Source: an uncultured Senegalimassilia sp. | Lineage (GTDB): Bacteria; Actinomycetota; Coriobacteriia; Coriobacteriales; Eggerthellaceae | NCBI RefSeq assembly: GCF_934630535.1 | Contig: NZ_CAKTVU010000011.1 | Location: 7,522 to 71,521, forward strand | Length of the DNA: 64,000 nucleotides | Direction: 5' to 3' | Shown: in pieces, positions 1 to 8,145 of the stretch | How the letters are laid out: the number at the start of each line of letters is the position of its first letter | Numbering within the stretch: position 1 is the first letter of the stretch | The notes under the pieces: generated by a model | Database searches by the model: none | What the model was told of the DNA's origin: nothing | The model's input: the letters and a program-made list of their open reading frames with translations, nothing else | Program-made: the position numbers and the translations under genes

Positions 1-1159
1 AGGCCTCGTGCGTGGAGATGATGCCGCTGATAAGGTCGCCCACCTCGAGCACTTCCTTCTTCATGGGCGTGCTGCGATTCTCCAGGCGCGAGAGCTTCAG
101 GATGGCGTCGACCAGGCGGCTTAGGCGTTTGACCTCGCCGTTCACCGTTTCAAGGCGCTCCTCATCGGCTTCGAAGACGCCGTCAACCATGGCCTCGACC
201 GTTGCCTGGATGGCCATGAGCGGCGTGCGCAGCTCATGCGCGACGTCGGTGGTGAGACGGCGTTCGAGCTTGCGGTCGCGCTCGATGGAGTCGGCCATCT
301 CGTCGAAGGTCATGCCCAAGCGCGCGATCTCGTCCTCGCCGCGGATGCCCGTGCGCGCCGACAGGTCGCCTTCCTTGATGGCGCGGGCGGTCTGCGCCAT
401 GGTGTTGACGGGGCGCACCAGGGTACGCGCGAACAGGAAGCCGATGCACGACGCCAGCACGATGGCCAGCACCGTGGCGAACACCATTGCCTGATAGGAG
501 TTGTTGGAGAACTGCTCGTCGGCCTGCGTGAGCAGGGTTTCGCTTCCGTACACCCAGATGCGCACGGACCCCACCGCCGCGCCACCGTACTCGATGGGCG
601 CGCTGGCGAACTGCTGGCTGGCGCTGGCGGGCGGCGCCAGCGTGCGCCCGCTGCCCGAGCTCGACGACACGCCCGCGCCCGATTCGCTTCGGGACGACCC
701 TGTGCCGTCGTCGATGGTGACCGCCGAGGAGTCGTACACAGCCTTGCCCGTGGTGTTGTCGACGACCGCCACGCCCACGCCGCTGTTCAGGCTTTCGGCA
801 TACTTCGCCACGGCCTCGACCTGCGGGTCGTGCAGGGTGTGAGAGGTGCTGTACACCTCCTCGATGCGCGTTGCCGTGCTTTCGGCGAGCGACTCCATGT
901 TCTCCTGCGTGTAGGTATGGAAGTGCTGCTGCCACACGAACGACAGCACGCCGATGGCCACCATGGCGGTCATGGCGGCGATCAGGGCGAAGGCCATGGT
1001 CATGCGCGTGGTGTACGTCAGGCTGTTCCACCAGTTCACCACGCCCTGATACGGCTTGCGCCTTTTCTTTTCCTCGGAGGGTCGCTCAACCACGACCGGC
1101 CCCGTGGTGGCGGAGCCGGTCGAAGGAGCTTCTTGCGTTGTATTGGTATCGGTATCCAC
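1..1159 (-). CDS. Sensor histidine kinase, 3' end cut by window edge
   Basis: Membrane sensor kinase of a two-component system, truncated by the left edge; about 386 N-terminal residues are visible. Read on the minus strand from a GTG at 1159, the frame stays open to base 1. Order: charged cytoplasmic tail, membrane segment near residues 50-73, a Ser/Gly-rich extracytoplasmic region of about 150 residues, second membrane segment near 225-247, HAMP, then the dimerisation helix with the phospho-accepting His at residue 308 (motif AHELRTP). The ATP-binding domain lies outside the window. It follows the response regulator gene on the same strand with about 67 bp between, so the two are probably one operon. 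The GTG start is a choice: no ATG lies nearby in frame, and a weak AGAAAGG stands upstream. The signal sensed cannot be told. Confidence 0.85.
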   Translation of the reverse strand, partial: MDTDTNTTQEAPSTGSATTGPVVVERPSEEKKRRKPYQGVVNWWNSLTYTTRMTMAFALIAAMTAMVAIGVLSFVWQQHFHTYTQENMESLAESTATRIEEVYSTSHTLHDPQVEAVAKYAESLNSGVGVAVVDNTTGKAVYDSSAVTIDDGTGSSRSESGAGVSSSSGSGRTLAPPASASQQFASAPIEYGGAAVGSVRIWVYGSETLLTQADEQFSNNSYQAMVFATVLAIVLASCIGFLFARTLVRPVNTMAQTARAIKEGDLSARTGIRGEDEIARLGMTFDEMADSIERDRKLERRLTTDVAHELRTPLMAIQATVEAMVDGVFEADEERLETVNGEVKRLSRLVDAILKLSRLENRSTPMKKEVLEVGDLISGIISTHEA

Positions 1160-1226
1160 GTGGGCTCGCGGCCTTTCTTCCAGGAAGGAGGCGCGGCCGC
1201 GCGCTTGCGGCCGCGCGCTTGCTAGC

Positions 1227-1937
1227 TTACTGACCCTGCTTGGTGGGGTCCTCGAAGCGGTAGCCCACGCCGTGCACGGTGTGCAGCCACTTGGGGTTGC
1301 GCGGGTTGTCGCCGATCTTGGCGCGCAGGTTCTTCACATGGGAGTCGATGGTGCGCTCGTAGCCCTCGAAGTCGTAGCCGAGCACCTTCTCCACCAGCTC
1401 CATGCGCGAGTACACGCGGCCCGGGTAGCGGGACAGCGTGGTGAGCAGCTTGAACTCGCTGGCCGTGAGGTCGATCTCCTTGCCGGAAACCATGACCTTG
1501 TGGCCGGACACGTCGATGGTGAGCTCGCCGAACTCGAGCACCTCGCGCTGGGGCTCGGAATCGGCGTGCACGCGGCGCAGCAGCGCGCGGGCGCGGGCGA
1601 CCAGCTCGCGCGGGCTGAACGGCTTGACCAGGTAGTCGTCGGCGCCCAGCTCCAGGCCGATGATGCGGTCCTCGACCTCGCCCTTGGCGGTGAGCATGAT
1701 GATGGGCACGTCGGAGTTGTCGCGGATGGCGCGGCAGACGCGCTCGCCGGGGACGCGCGGGAGCATAAGGTCGAGGATGACCAGGTCGAAGTGGTGCTTG
1801 GAGAACTCCTCCAGCGCCTCCTGGCCGTCGCCGACGGCGGTTACCCAGTAGTTCTCGCGCTCAAGATATGCGGTTACGGCATCGCGGATGGCCTTCTCGT
1901 CCTCCACCAGCAGGATGCGCCTAGTTTCGTTGCTCAT
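1227..1937 (-). CDS. OmpR/PhoB-family response regulator
   Basis: DNA-binding partner of the kinase encoded just downstream. The 236-residue protein has a receiver domain (acidic pair E12/D13, phospho-acceptor D56 in VILDLMLP, K105 in LVKPF) and a C-terminal winged-helix domain ending in HGVGYRF, the usual PhoB-class architecture at full length. The ATG has a good Shine-Dalgarno (AAGGAGTG) a few bases upstream. It is the first gene of the regulator-kinase operon and diverges from the membrane-anchored protein gene starting at 2090. The target genes are unknown. The divergent neighbour is a natural candidate, but this is inference only. Confidence 0.93.
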   Translation of the reverse strand: MSNETRRILLVEDEKAIRDAVTAYLERENYWVTAVGDGQEALEEFSKHHFDLVILDLMLPRVPGERVCRAIRDNSDVPIIMLTAKGEVEDRIIGLELGADDYLVKPFSPRELVARARALLRRVHADSEPQREVLEFGELTIDVSGHKVMVSGKEIDLTASEFKLLTTLSRYPGRVYSRMELVEKVLGYDFEGYERTIDSHVKNLRAKIGDNPRNPKWLHTVHGVGYRFEDPTKQGQ

Positions 1938-2076
1938 GGTTCACTCCTTAGGAAGCTGTTGTCCATGCTTTCATCACCTCGCACGCACGTCCCCTTGCGC
2001 GGCCGTGCGGGTGAAGGGTGTTTGGGTTTATTGTAACAAGTCAAGTCAAACCCCTTCGCGCCTGTAGGCGAAATGA

Positions 2077-2090
2077 CATAATTACCGCCA
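2077..2090 (+). promoter_or_regulatory. Extended -10 element, possible leaderless start
   Basis: TGACATAAT at 2074-2082 is an extended -10 element. It ends 7 bases before the ATG at 2090, which has no Shine-Dalgarno. Transcription would then start at or next to the ATG, giving a leaderless mRNA. A small dyad (CGCC-tgta-GGCG) lies just upstream. No convincing -35 is seen. This is inference from sequence spacing only. Confidence 0.35.
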
Positions 2091-3745
2091 TGGCAACCCG
2101 AAGGACACAACAGGGCGGCGCAGGCCGCCAACCCTCCCGAGCAACCCGCACGAGCAGGAGCGCCGCGCAGCCGGCCCGCCCCCTGCGCGGCGCCTCGGCG
2201 CGCCCGCGTACGGCCGCTCGCGGCGTTTCCGCACATGGGACGGCGAAAAGCACGGCCCCGCGCGCCGCTTCCGCACCCCGGACGGCGGGCAAGGCGGGCG
2301 CCCCTGCGGCACGCACCGCGCAGCGCACGCAGGTGCGCGCCCAACGCGCCGCGGCCGGTCGCGCGCGCCGCGATACCGGCACCTACGTAGGCGCCGCCAC
2401 GCCCACCCCGCTCTCCGGCACGCCGGGCCTGGGCGGCATCGGCATCTCCGGCGGCTCCCCCACCGGCCGCGGCACCCCGCGACCGGCCATAGGCGACGGC
2501 GCCCAAACGCTCATCACGCGTCGCGGCCTTTTGCTGGGCGCGCTCGGCGTGGGCGTGCTGGCGGCCGCCGGCGCAGGCGCCGCCGCGATCGCGGGCGGCA
2601 AGGATTCCTCCACACCCGATATCCAAACGCTGAAGGTGCCCACCGACGCCGTCTTCACCATCTCCGACCTGTCGCAGGTGGAGAACACCGACGATTGCGC
2701 GGAGCAGCAGGGCTCCTACGACCTGCCCTACGGCTCCCTGGTCTGGTGCAACGATTCAAAGTTCGCCTGCTGCCTGATTCCCACGGAAAAGGCCCGGCCG
2801 CTGGCGCAGGTGGCCACGCTGGCCCTGTCGTCGGGCACGTCGGCCGTGGTGCTGGACAAGGCGCGCGGGCAGGACGAGGGGTTCGAGATCTACGACGCGC
2901 GCTGCACCTCGCAAGGCGTGGTGTGGACTGAGGCGAATATCATGGACGGCACCTGGCGGATCTTCGCCGGGAAGCTGAACTCCAACGGCGACGCGCTCTC
3001 CAACATACAGCAGCTCGACGAGGGGTCCACCGATCGGTTCGAGACCCCCACCATCGCCGCCGTGGGCGGGCATGCGTTCTGGCAGGTCATGCCGCAGGCC
3101 GACAGCACCGTCACCGCGGCATCGCAGATCGCGCAGCTCAAAAGCGCCTCCATGGGCAGCTCGGACGCCAACGTGGTGTACGAGTCGGCCGGCCGCATGG
3201 CAACGGCGCCGTATGCGGCGGGCGACGGCGTGGTCATCACACCGCGCGTCACCGGCGCATCGTCGTATTACCAGCTCACGCGCGTAAGCGAGAACGGCGA
3301 CGTCACCGACACGCTGACGCTTCCCGCGTCCATGAAGCCGCTCGAGGCGGGCTACGGCAAGACCGGCTTCACGTTCGCGTTCGACGCCACGTACAGCTAC
3401 GGCGATGGCATCGCCAGCCTGGGCACGTACGCCCCCGCCGAGTCGCCGGGCAGCGGCGGCTACAGCGCGCAGAAGTGGCTGCGCTTCGACCGCACGCCCA
3501 CCACCGCGCCAGCATGGTGCGGCAACTGGCTGATGGTGAAGTCCACGAGCGCCGTGTGCGGCGTCGACTTGCAGGGCAAGCGCTACTTCGCGCTGTCCGC
3601 GGAGAACGGAGCCGACGACTACGGCGAGTGGCTGGCCTCCAGCGGCCAGAACGACACGGTGGTCACGTACTCCAATATCGACTACACGCCCATCGGCGGC
3701 GAAGCCGTGAACTGCTGCCGCGTGAAGGTATGGAAAACGAAATAA
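2090..3745 (+). CDS. Membrane-anchored protein with Arg/Ala-rich cytoplasmic tail
   Basis: Unrecognised protein of 551 residues. Residues 1-140 are an Arg/Ala/Thr/Pro-rich, strongly basic, low-complexity tail. A hydrophobic segment follows near 144-170, opening with TRRGLLLGALGVG. This looks like a twin-arginine signal but lies far too deep, so a signal-anchor is more likely. Residues 175-551 form a Trp/Tyr/Gly-rich domain with repeating beta-strand texture (for example W-G/N-N motifs) that could be a beta-propeller exported across the membrane. ATG 2090 was chosen over an earlier in-frame ATG because it follows a plausible promoter and begins the compositionally uniform region. It is transcribed away from the two-component system and ends at a strong terminator. 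Function unknown. Confidence 0.7.
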   Translation: MATRRTQQGGAGRQPSRATRTSRSAAQPARPLRGASARPRTAARGVSAHGTAKSTAPRAASAPRTAGKAGAPAARTAQRTQVRAQRAAAGRARRDTGTYVGAATPTPLSGTPGLGGIGISGGSPTGRGTPRPAIGDGAQTLITRRGLLLGALGVGVLAAAGAGAAAIAGGKDSSTPDIQTLKVPTDAVFTISDLSQVENTDDCAEQQGSYDLPYGSLVWCNDSKFACCLIPTEKARPLAQVATLALSSGTSAVVLDKARGQDEGFEIYDARCTSQGVVWTEANIMDGTWRIFAGKLNSNGDALSNIQQLDEGSTDRFETPTIAAVGGHAFWQVMPQADSTVTAASQIAQLKSASMGSSDANVVYESAGRMATAPYAAGDGVVITPRVTGASSYYQLTRVSENGDVTDTLTLPASMKPLEAGYGKTGFTFAFDATYSYGDGIASLGTYAPAESPGSGGYSAQKWLRFDRTPTTAPAWCGNWLMVKSTSAVCGVDLQGKRYFALSAENGADDYGEWLASSGQNDTVVTYSNIDYTPIGGEAVNCCRVKVWKTK

Positions 3746-3757
3746 TCGCAGGTTGAG

Positions 3758-3781
3758 GGCCCCGCGAGCGCGGGGCCTTTT
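3758..3781 (+). terminator. Rho-independent terminator
   Basis: An 8-bp perfect GC stem (3758-3765 with 3770-3777), tetraloop GAGC, then TTTT. It lies 12 bp after the stop of the membrane-anchored protein gene and insulates it from the flavin operon. Confidence 0.9.
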
Positions 3782-3895
3782 GCGTGGGCGGGGGTTGCGG
3801 GGCCCGAGCAGGCCGCCTCGGCGAATGGAAGACCCGAGCGAAAACCAAGCTCGAGCAGTTTCCGAGGATGAAGCTGAAAGAAAGCTATGTAGGGG

Positions 3896-3954
3896 AACTA
3901 TGTTTTATGTGGCAAACATAGTTAACTATGGGTTATCATTACCGTTTAGTTAAC
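3896..3954 (+). promoter_or_regulatory. Palindrome cluster and -10 of the flavin operon promoter
   Basis: Three linked symmetric signals lie in an AT-rich patch about 130 bp before the operon. First, a perfect 10-bp inverted repeat (AACTATGTTT at 3896-3905, AAACATAGTT at 3914-3923). Second, a perfect 14-bp palindrome CATAGTTAACTATG at 3917-3930, sharing bases with it. Third, TAGTTAAC occurs at 3919-3926 and again at 3947-3954. A -10-like TATCAT (3934-3939) sits between the two TAGTTAAC copies and no good -35 is visible. This suggests a regulator bound where RNA polymerase would need help or be blocked. The regulator is unknown and none is encoded next to it. Confidence 0.6.
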
Positions 3955-4084
3955 CTGCGCATACATCATCGCCAGTCATCGCAGCTGGAACAGGGGCCCT
4001 GTCCGCAGCTTCGCTCCAGCGAACCCCAAATGGTATAGGCGCGAGGAAACGCATCCGCACGGACAATCAAAGAAAGGAAACAGG

Positions 4085-7000
4085 ATGATCGAACGCAACG
4101 CGATTCGACGGGTCCTGGCCACGGCAGGAGGCAATGCTTCCAAAGGCGTGATGGCCATGGCGCTCACGTTGTCGCTAACCCCGGTGACGGCACTTGCCCA
4201 AACCGACGGCAGCGAAATAGAAGGGGCAGCCGGCTCCGATGCTACCAACACTGAAACGGCTGCCCCGCTAGCGAGCGAAGACGCGGAAACGTCTTCTAGC
4301 TCAATCGAGGATTATACCTTGTCGGGAGGCGAAAATCCCGTTTCCGCGCAAGAAGCATCCTATGATTTGACCAAAATCGCAGACGGCGAATACCAGGGCA
4401 AGGCCGTAGCCGATTCCAACGACCCCCTGAACAAGGGCGATGAGTGGAATGCGAATAGCTACGAGGTTTCGGTCACGGTAACCGTCGCAGGCTCCAAGAT
4501 CGCGAAAGTCGAGGTTGCCAACTATGACACTCTTGGCAACGACGACTGGGACCGCATGGACAAGGCCGTGAACGGCTTCAAGCAAAAAGGAACTGTCCAT
4601 GAGGGCGTTGTCAGCCAAATCGAAAAAGCCGGCAACACCAGCAACATCGACGCCGTTACCACGGCGACCATCTCCTCGAACGCCATCAAGACCGCGGTCG
4701 ATAACGCGTTGCAGACCGCTTACGACGAGCAGAACGCAAAGCCGGCTGAAAGCGAGTACACCTACGGCTATGCGGGATTGACCTGGGCAGAGTATTGGGC
4801 AGCCGAGGGAGTTCAGGCTGCAGGGTCTACGGCGTCTTCCAGCGACCTTGACTCTCGAAGCGAGGCCGACAAGGGCGCATTCGATGCCGTTACCCGTGCC
4901 ACTGCGAATCATGGCCTGCATCGCGGCAGCTATCAGTGCATGGCCACCATTTACACCAACGAGGGTGCAACCTTCGAGTTGGCGACCTGGGCAGTTGACG
5001 GAACGTCCTTCACCACTACCGATGGTAAGACCGTAACGTGGAATCGCGGCAGCATGACCTGCGATGGCGCCAGCTACACCTTGAAGGACTACGAGGTCAC
5101 GGGTCTGAAGTACGTGCCGGTGAAGGTGAAGACCTCCGACCTGGATGCCTTTAAGGCGACGCATCGTTTCGTCGCCAACGGCGAGACGTTGGCAGGCGGT
5201 TACGGCGAGGGGCAGCTATCTTCGTATTCCGGTTTGGTTGCCGATGTCGATGCTGACACCAACGGCCTGAAAACCGTCTCCGTCTCCGATGGCTCTTGCA
5301 GCTTCTCCGCTGCAGCCGTTGGCACGGACTCCGGCATCAAGGACCAGGCGCTCAAGACCGCTGACCTAGCCAACATGGGCGCAATCGTCAAGGAAGCCTC
5401 CGGCTCTTACGGCGAGTTCCTTCGCGTTGACTTCACGCAAGGGTTCGCAGATCTTGGCGCCAACATGCAGGCAGTGACTTGGACGTATTACGGCGATGAC
5501 GCAACGCGCACCAACGCGCTTGCCACGTTCGGCACCAAGTTCGCCGCCGACAACTGGATGCACAAATCCATGGGCATCCAGCTTGGCCTGACCGACTCGC
5601 TGCGTTGCCAGCTTCCCGCCGGCACCAACGGCACCGGTTACTGGACCGTTACGGTGCATGCGCTCGGCTACGCCGACGCTTCTTGGGATTTCCAGGCAAC
5701 CGAGGACAACATCGTCGGCGCCAAGGCGCCTGTGACCGAGGCGACGAAGGCGCAGCTGCAAAGCCTGTACGACAAGGCCGCCGCTCTCGATAAGTCCAAG
5801 TACACCGAGGACTCCTGGACCGCATCGTCCATCGAGACGGAGACCGCCGAGACCAAGGAGCTGCTGGAGAAGAAGAACCTTGGCGAAGCCGAAGCCGCCG
5901 AGCAGATCACGCACCTCCAAGGTGCTCTTGACGCGCTGGTCAGCCTGTATCCCGAGGCTGGTTCGTACGTGCTCATGAACATCCCGTACAGCCAGTTCTA
6001 TGCCGCAGAGCAGAACAACTCCGGCACGGACGTGGTGACGTCCGCTACCAAGCAGAAGACGCTGGCCGGTTCGCTGGTTTCCGGTTCTTATCACGTGAAC
6101 GCCGACGGCAGCGACATCACGGGCGCCACGTTCGCCGTTAAGGTCGGCTCCGAGGGCATCGATTGGTCGAAGTTCAAGCGCGTGACGGATTCCGACTCCG
6201 TCGACATCACCACGTCCATCAAGGGCAAGACGTCCACCACGACCTATACCGGTCGCGACGCCCTGTTCCAGGCGCCGAGCTACTCGTACTACGTGCTGCC
6301 CAAGGGCGAGACGCCAGTCAATTACAAGGAAGTCACGGTTGATGGCTCCGGCAACTTGAAGTTCGGCGCGGTTGAAGGCGAGGCTGCCGTCGCCCTGCCC
6401 GACGTCACCGCGGAGTTCACCACCGACAGCAAGTACGGCGATTACGAGATCGACTTCAACAACCTGCGCGAGCAGATGGTCGATACCGACGGCAACCAGG
6501 CGGTCGTATACGGCGCCGTGGTGAACGCCGCCGACGAGGCCGGCAACATCGAGGGCTACGGCATGCGCGCCCTGGAGAACATCTGGAAGAGCAAGGAGCT
6601 TGCTTGGAGCTGCGGTTTCGTGACCGAGTCTCACAGCAGCCCGCTGAGCTCGCGGTACTACACGTCCATGATGGGCAAGACCATCAAGTCGGTGGTGTTC
6701 TACACCTCCACCGGCACCTACACCGTGGCGATGGACCAGTACGTTCCGGTCAAGGTTTCCGCAGATAAGGGCGCTATCTCCATCCAGAAAAGCGCTTCGC
6801 TTGACGACGCTTCCCTCATCGGCATGAGCCCGACGCTGCCCGAAGGGTTCGCTGCGCAATACAGCATCGAGGGCTGGAACGGCGATGTCGAGGTGTCGAA
6901 CCCCTCTTCCGGACCGCACGCTTCCGTCGCGAAGATCCCTGCCGGCACGCAGCCTGGCAGCTACACGATCGTTGCCACCGACAAGAACGGCAAGTACGCG

Positions 7001-8020
7001 CCCTTGAGCGCAACGTTCACGTTGACGACGGCGAAGAACGCTGCCGCGTTCGATGCTTCCAGCTTGAAGCTGACCGCCGCCGACGGTGCCACCGAGAGCG
7101 ACCTTGCAAACTATCTGGGCAACATCTCCCAGGTGACGGTGAACAACGTGGTGTACAACGCGCAGGGCAAGGGCGCCGTGAAGATCATCAACGAGAACGG
7201 TTCCCTGAACCTTGCCGCGAACAAGGACGGCTCCTTGGTGTTCGCCGCGAACGGCGCGTACGAGGTCGAAGTCGTCGCAACGGGCTACACCAGCAACCTG
7301 AAGTTCACGTACGCCAAGGTCGCCGACAAAGCTGCGCTTGAGAGCGCCATCCAGTCCGCTCTGAAGCTCGACAACGGCCAGAACGCCTACACCGCAAGCA
7401 GCTGGTCTGCCTTCCAGGCGGCGCTCAAGGATGCTCAAAGCGTGAACGAGTCCGTTTCCGCCACTGACGAGGAGGTCGCCAACGCGCTTTTCGCCCTGCA
7501 GGGCGCCCAGGCCGCACTTGCCGCAACCCCCACCGCAGATCAGCTTGCCGACCTGCGCGCGGAGATCGAGGCCGGCTCCAATCTGAAAGAGGCCGACTAC
7601 ACGTCCGAAAGCTGGGCTGCGTATCAGCAGGCCGTGAAGGCTGCGGAGGCGCTCTTCGGCGATGAGAACACGTCCGCCGCCGACGTCGAGTCCGCTACGG
7701 CCGCCGTGAAGAAGGCCCGCGAGCAGCTGGCCAAACCGATCGTCGAGAATCCGCCTGCCGGCGGCACCGGGACGGATAACTCCGGCAACGGTAGCGGGAC
7801 GGATGGCTCCGGCAACGGTAGCGGAGATGGCACCGGGACCGGGACGGACGGCGCTGGCAACGGCAACGGCGCGGCAGCGAGCGCAACAGGCGCGGACGCC
7901 ACCTCCGGCCTTGCCACCACGGGCGACATCGCCCCGGTAGCGGCAACGGGTGCGGCCGCCATCGGCGCGGCCGCACTGGCCGCAGTGGCGCGCTTCATAC
8001 GCCGCCGCACGCGGGAATAG
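4085..8020 (+). CDS. Sortase-anchored FMN_bind / Tp47-like / FIVAR surface protein
   Basis: Large exported protein (1311 residues), likely the outermost electron carrier or substrate-contact protein of this operon. A signal peptide ends near A38 (ALA). An FMN_bind-like domain spans about 93-212 with the acceptor motif DAVTTAT (T195 predicted flavinylated; the usual form is SGAT). Regions near 224-545 and 620-990 carry GYAGLTWAEYW and NHGLHRGS, which recall treponemal Tp47-like penicillin-binding domains. Three FIVAR-type helical modules follow near 553-618, 1083-1145 and 1149-1215, then a Gly/Ser/Thr linker and a wall-sorting signal: LATTGD at 1276-1281, hydrophobic stretch, RRRTRE tail. AAGAAAGGAAACAGG precedes the ATG. 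First gene of the operon. Whether T195 carries FMN, and the Tp47 role, are unproven. Confidence 0.85.
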   Translation: MIERNAIRRVLATAGGNASKGVMAMALTLSLTPVTALAQTDGSEIEGAAGSDATNTETAAPLASEDAETSSSSIEDYTLSGGENPVSAQEASYDLTKIADGEYQGKAVADSNDPLNKGDEWNANSYEVSVTVTVAGSKIAKVEVANYDTLGNDDWDRMDKAVNGFKQKGTVHEGVVSQIEKAGNTSNIDAVTTATISSNAIKTAVDNALQTAYDEQNAKPAESEYTYGYAGLTWAEYWAAEGVQAAGSTASSSDLDSRSEADKGAFDAVTRATANHGLHRGSYQCMATIYTNEGATFELATWAVDGTSFTTTDGKTVTWNRGSMTCDGASYTLKDYEVTGLKYVPVKVKTSDLDAFKATHRFVANGETLAGGYGEGQLSSYSGLVADVDADTNGLKTVSVSDGSCSFSAAAVGTDSGIKDQALKTADLANMGAIVKEASGSYGEFLRVDFTQGFADLGANMQAVTWTYYGDDATRTNALATFGTKFAADNWMHKSMGIQLGLTDSLRCQLPAGTNGTGYWTVTVHALGYADASWDFQATEDNIVGAKAPVTEATKAQLQSLYDKAAALDKSKYTEDSWTASSIETETAETKELLEKKNLGEAEAAEQITHLQGALDALVSLYPEAGSYVLMNIPYSQFYAAEQNNSGTDVVTSATKQKTLAGSLVSGSYHVNADGSDITGATFAVKVGSEGIDWSKFKRVTDSDSVDITTSIKGKTSTTTYTGRDALFQAPSYSYYVLPKGETPVNYKEVTVDGSGNLKFGAVEGEAAVALPDVTAEFTTDSKYGDYEIDFNNLREQMVDTDGNQAVVYGAVVNAADEAGNIEGYGMRALENIWKSKELAWSCGFVTESHSSPLSSRYYTSMMGKTIKSVVFYTSTGTYTVAMDQYVPVKVSADKGAISIQKSASLDDASLIGMSPTLPEGFAAQYSIEGWNGDVEVSNPSSGPHASVAKIPAGTQPGSYTIVATDKNGKYAPLSATFTLTTAKNAAAFDASSLKLTAADGATESDLANYLGNISQVTVNNVVYNAQGKGAVKIINENGSLNLAANKDGSLVFAANGAYEVEVVATGYTSNLKFTYAKVADKAALESAIQSALKLDNGQNAYTASSWSAFQAALKDAQSVNESVSATDEEVANALFALQGAQAALAATPTADQLADLRAEIEAGSNLKEADYTSESWAAYQQAVKAAEALFGDENTSAADVESATAAVKKAREQLAKPIVENPPAGGTGTDNSGNGSGTDGSGNGSGDGTGTGTDGAGNGNGAAASATGADATSGLATTGDIAPVAATGAAAIGAAALAAVARFIRRRTRE
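7769..7822 (+). repeat. 27-bp tandem repeat encoding the Gly-rich linker
   Basis: Two 27-bp near-identical units (7769-7795 and 7796-7822) encode repeats of a Gly/Ser/Asn/Thr-rich spacer, followed by a degenerate third copy. The unit lies just before the sorting signal, so length changes would alter how far the protein reaches through the wall. Confidence 0.7.
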
Positions 8021-8038
8021 ATTCCGCACAATATGAAA

Positions 8039-8119
8039 GCGCAGGTGGCGAAGAGGCCTTCGCCGCCTGCGCCAAAGCGATGCATTGCAGATTATGGCGG
8101 AGCCCAGGCTCCGCCATAA
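8039..8119 (+). repeat. Two strong hairpins between operon genes 1 and 2
   Basis: Hairpin 1 pairs 8039-8053 with 8058-8072 (15 bp, one G-U). Hairpin 2 pairs 8092-8104 with 8107-8119 (13 bp perfect, tiny loop). Neither is followed by a U-tract, so they are unlikely to be full terminators. They lie in the only sizeable gap of an otherwise tightly packed operon. They could stabilise or separate the surface-protein mRNA from the downstream message. Confidence 0.65.
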
Positions 8120-8145
8120 GGCCGTTTGAAGGAGACGCGAAGAAC

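Noticed and set aside
3930..3960. Fur box in the flavin-operon promoter
   Set aside because: TTATCATTA resembles half a Fur site but the second half is missing, while the exact palindromes beside it explain the symmetry.
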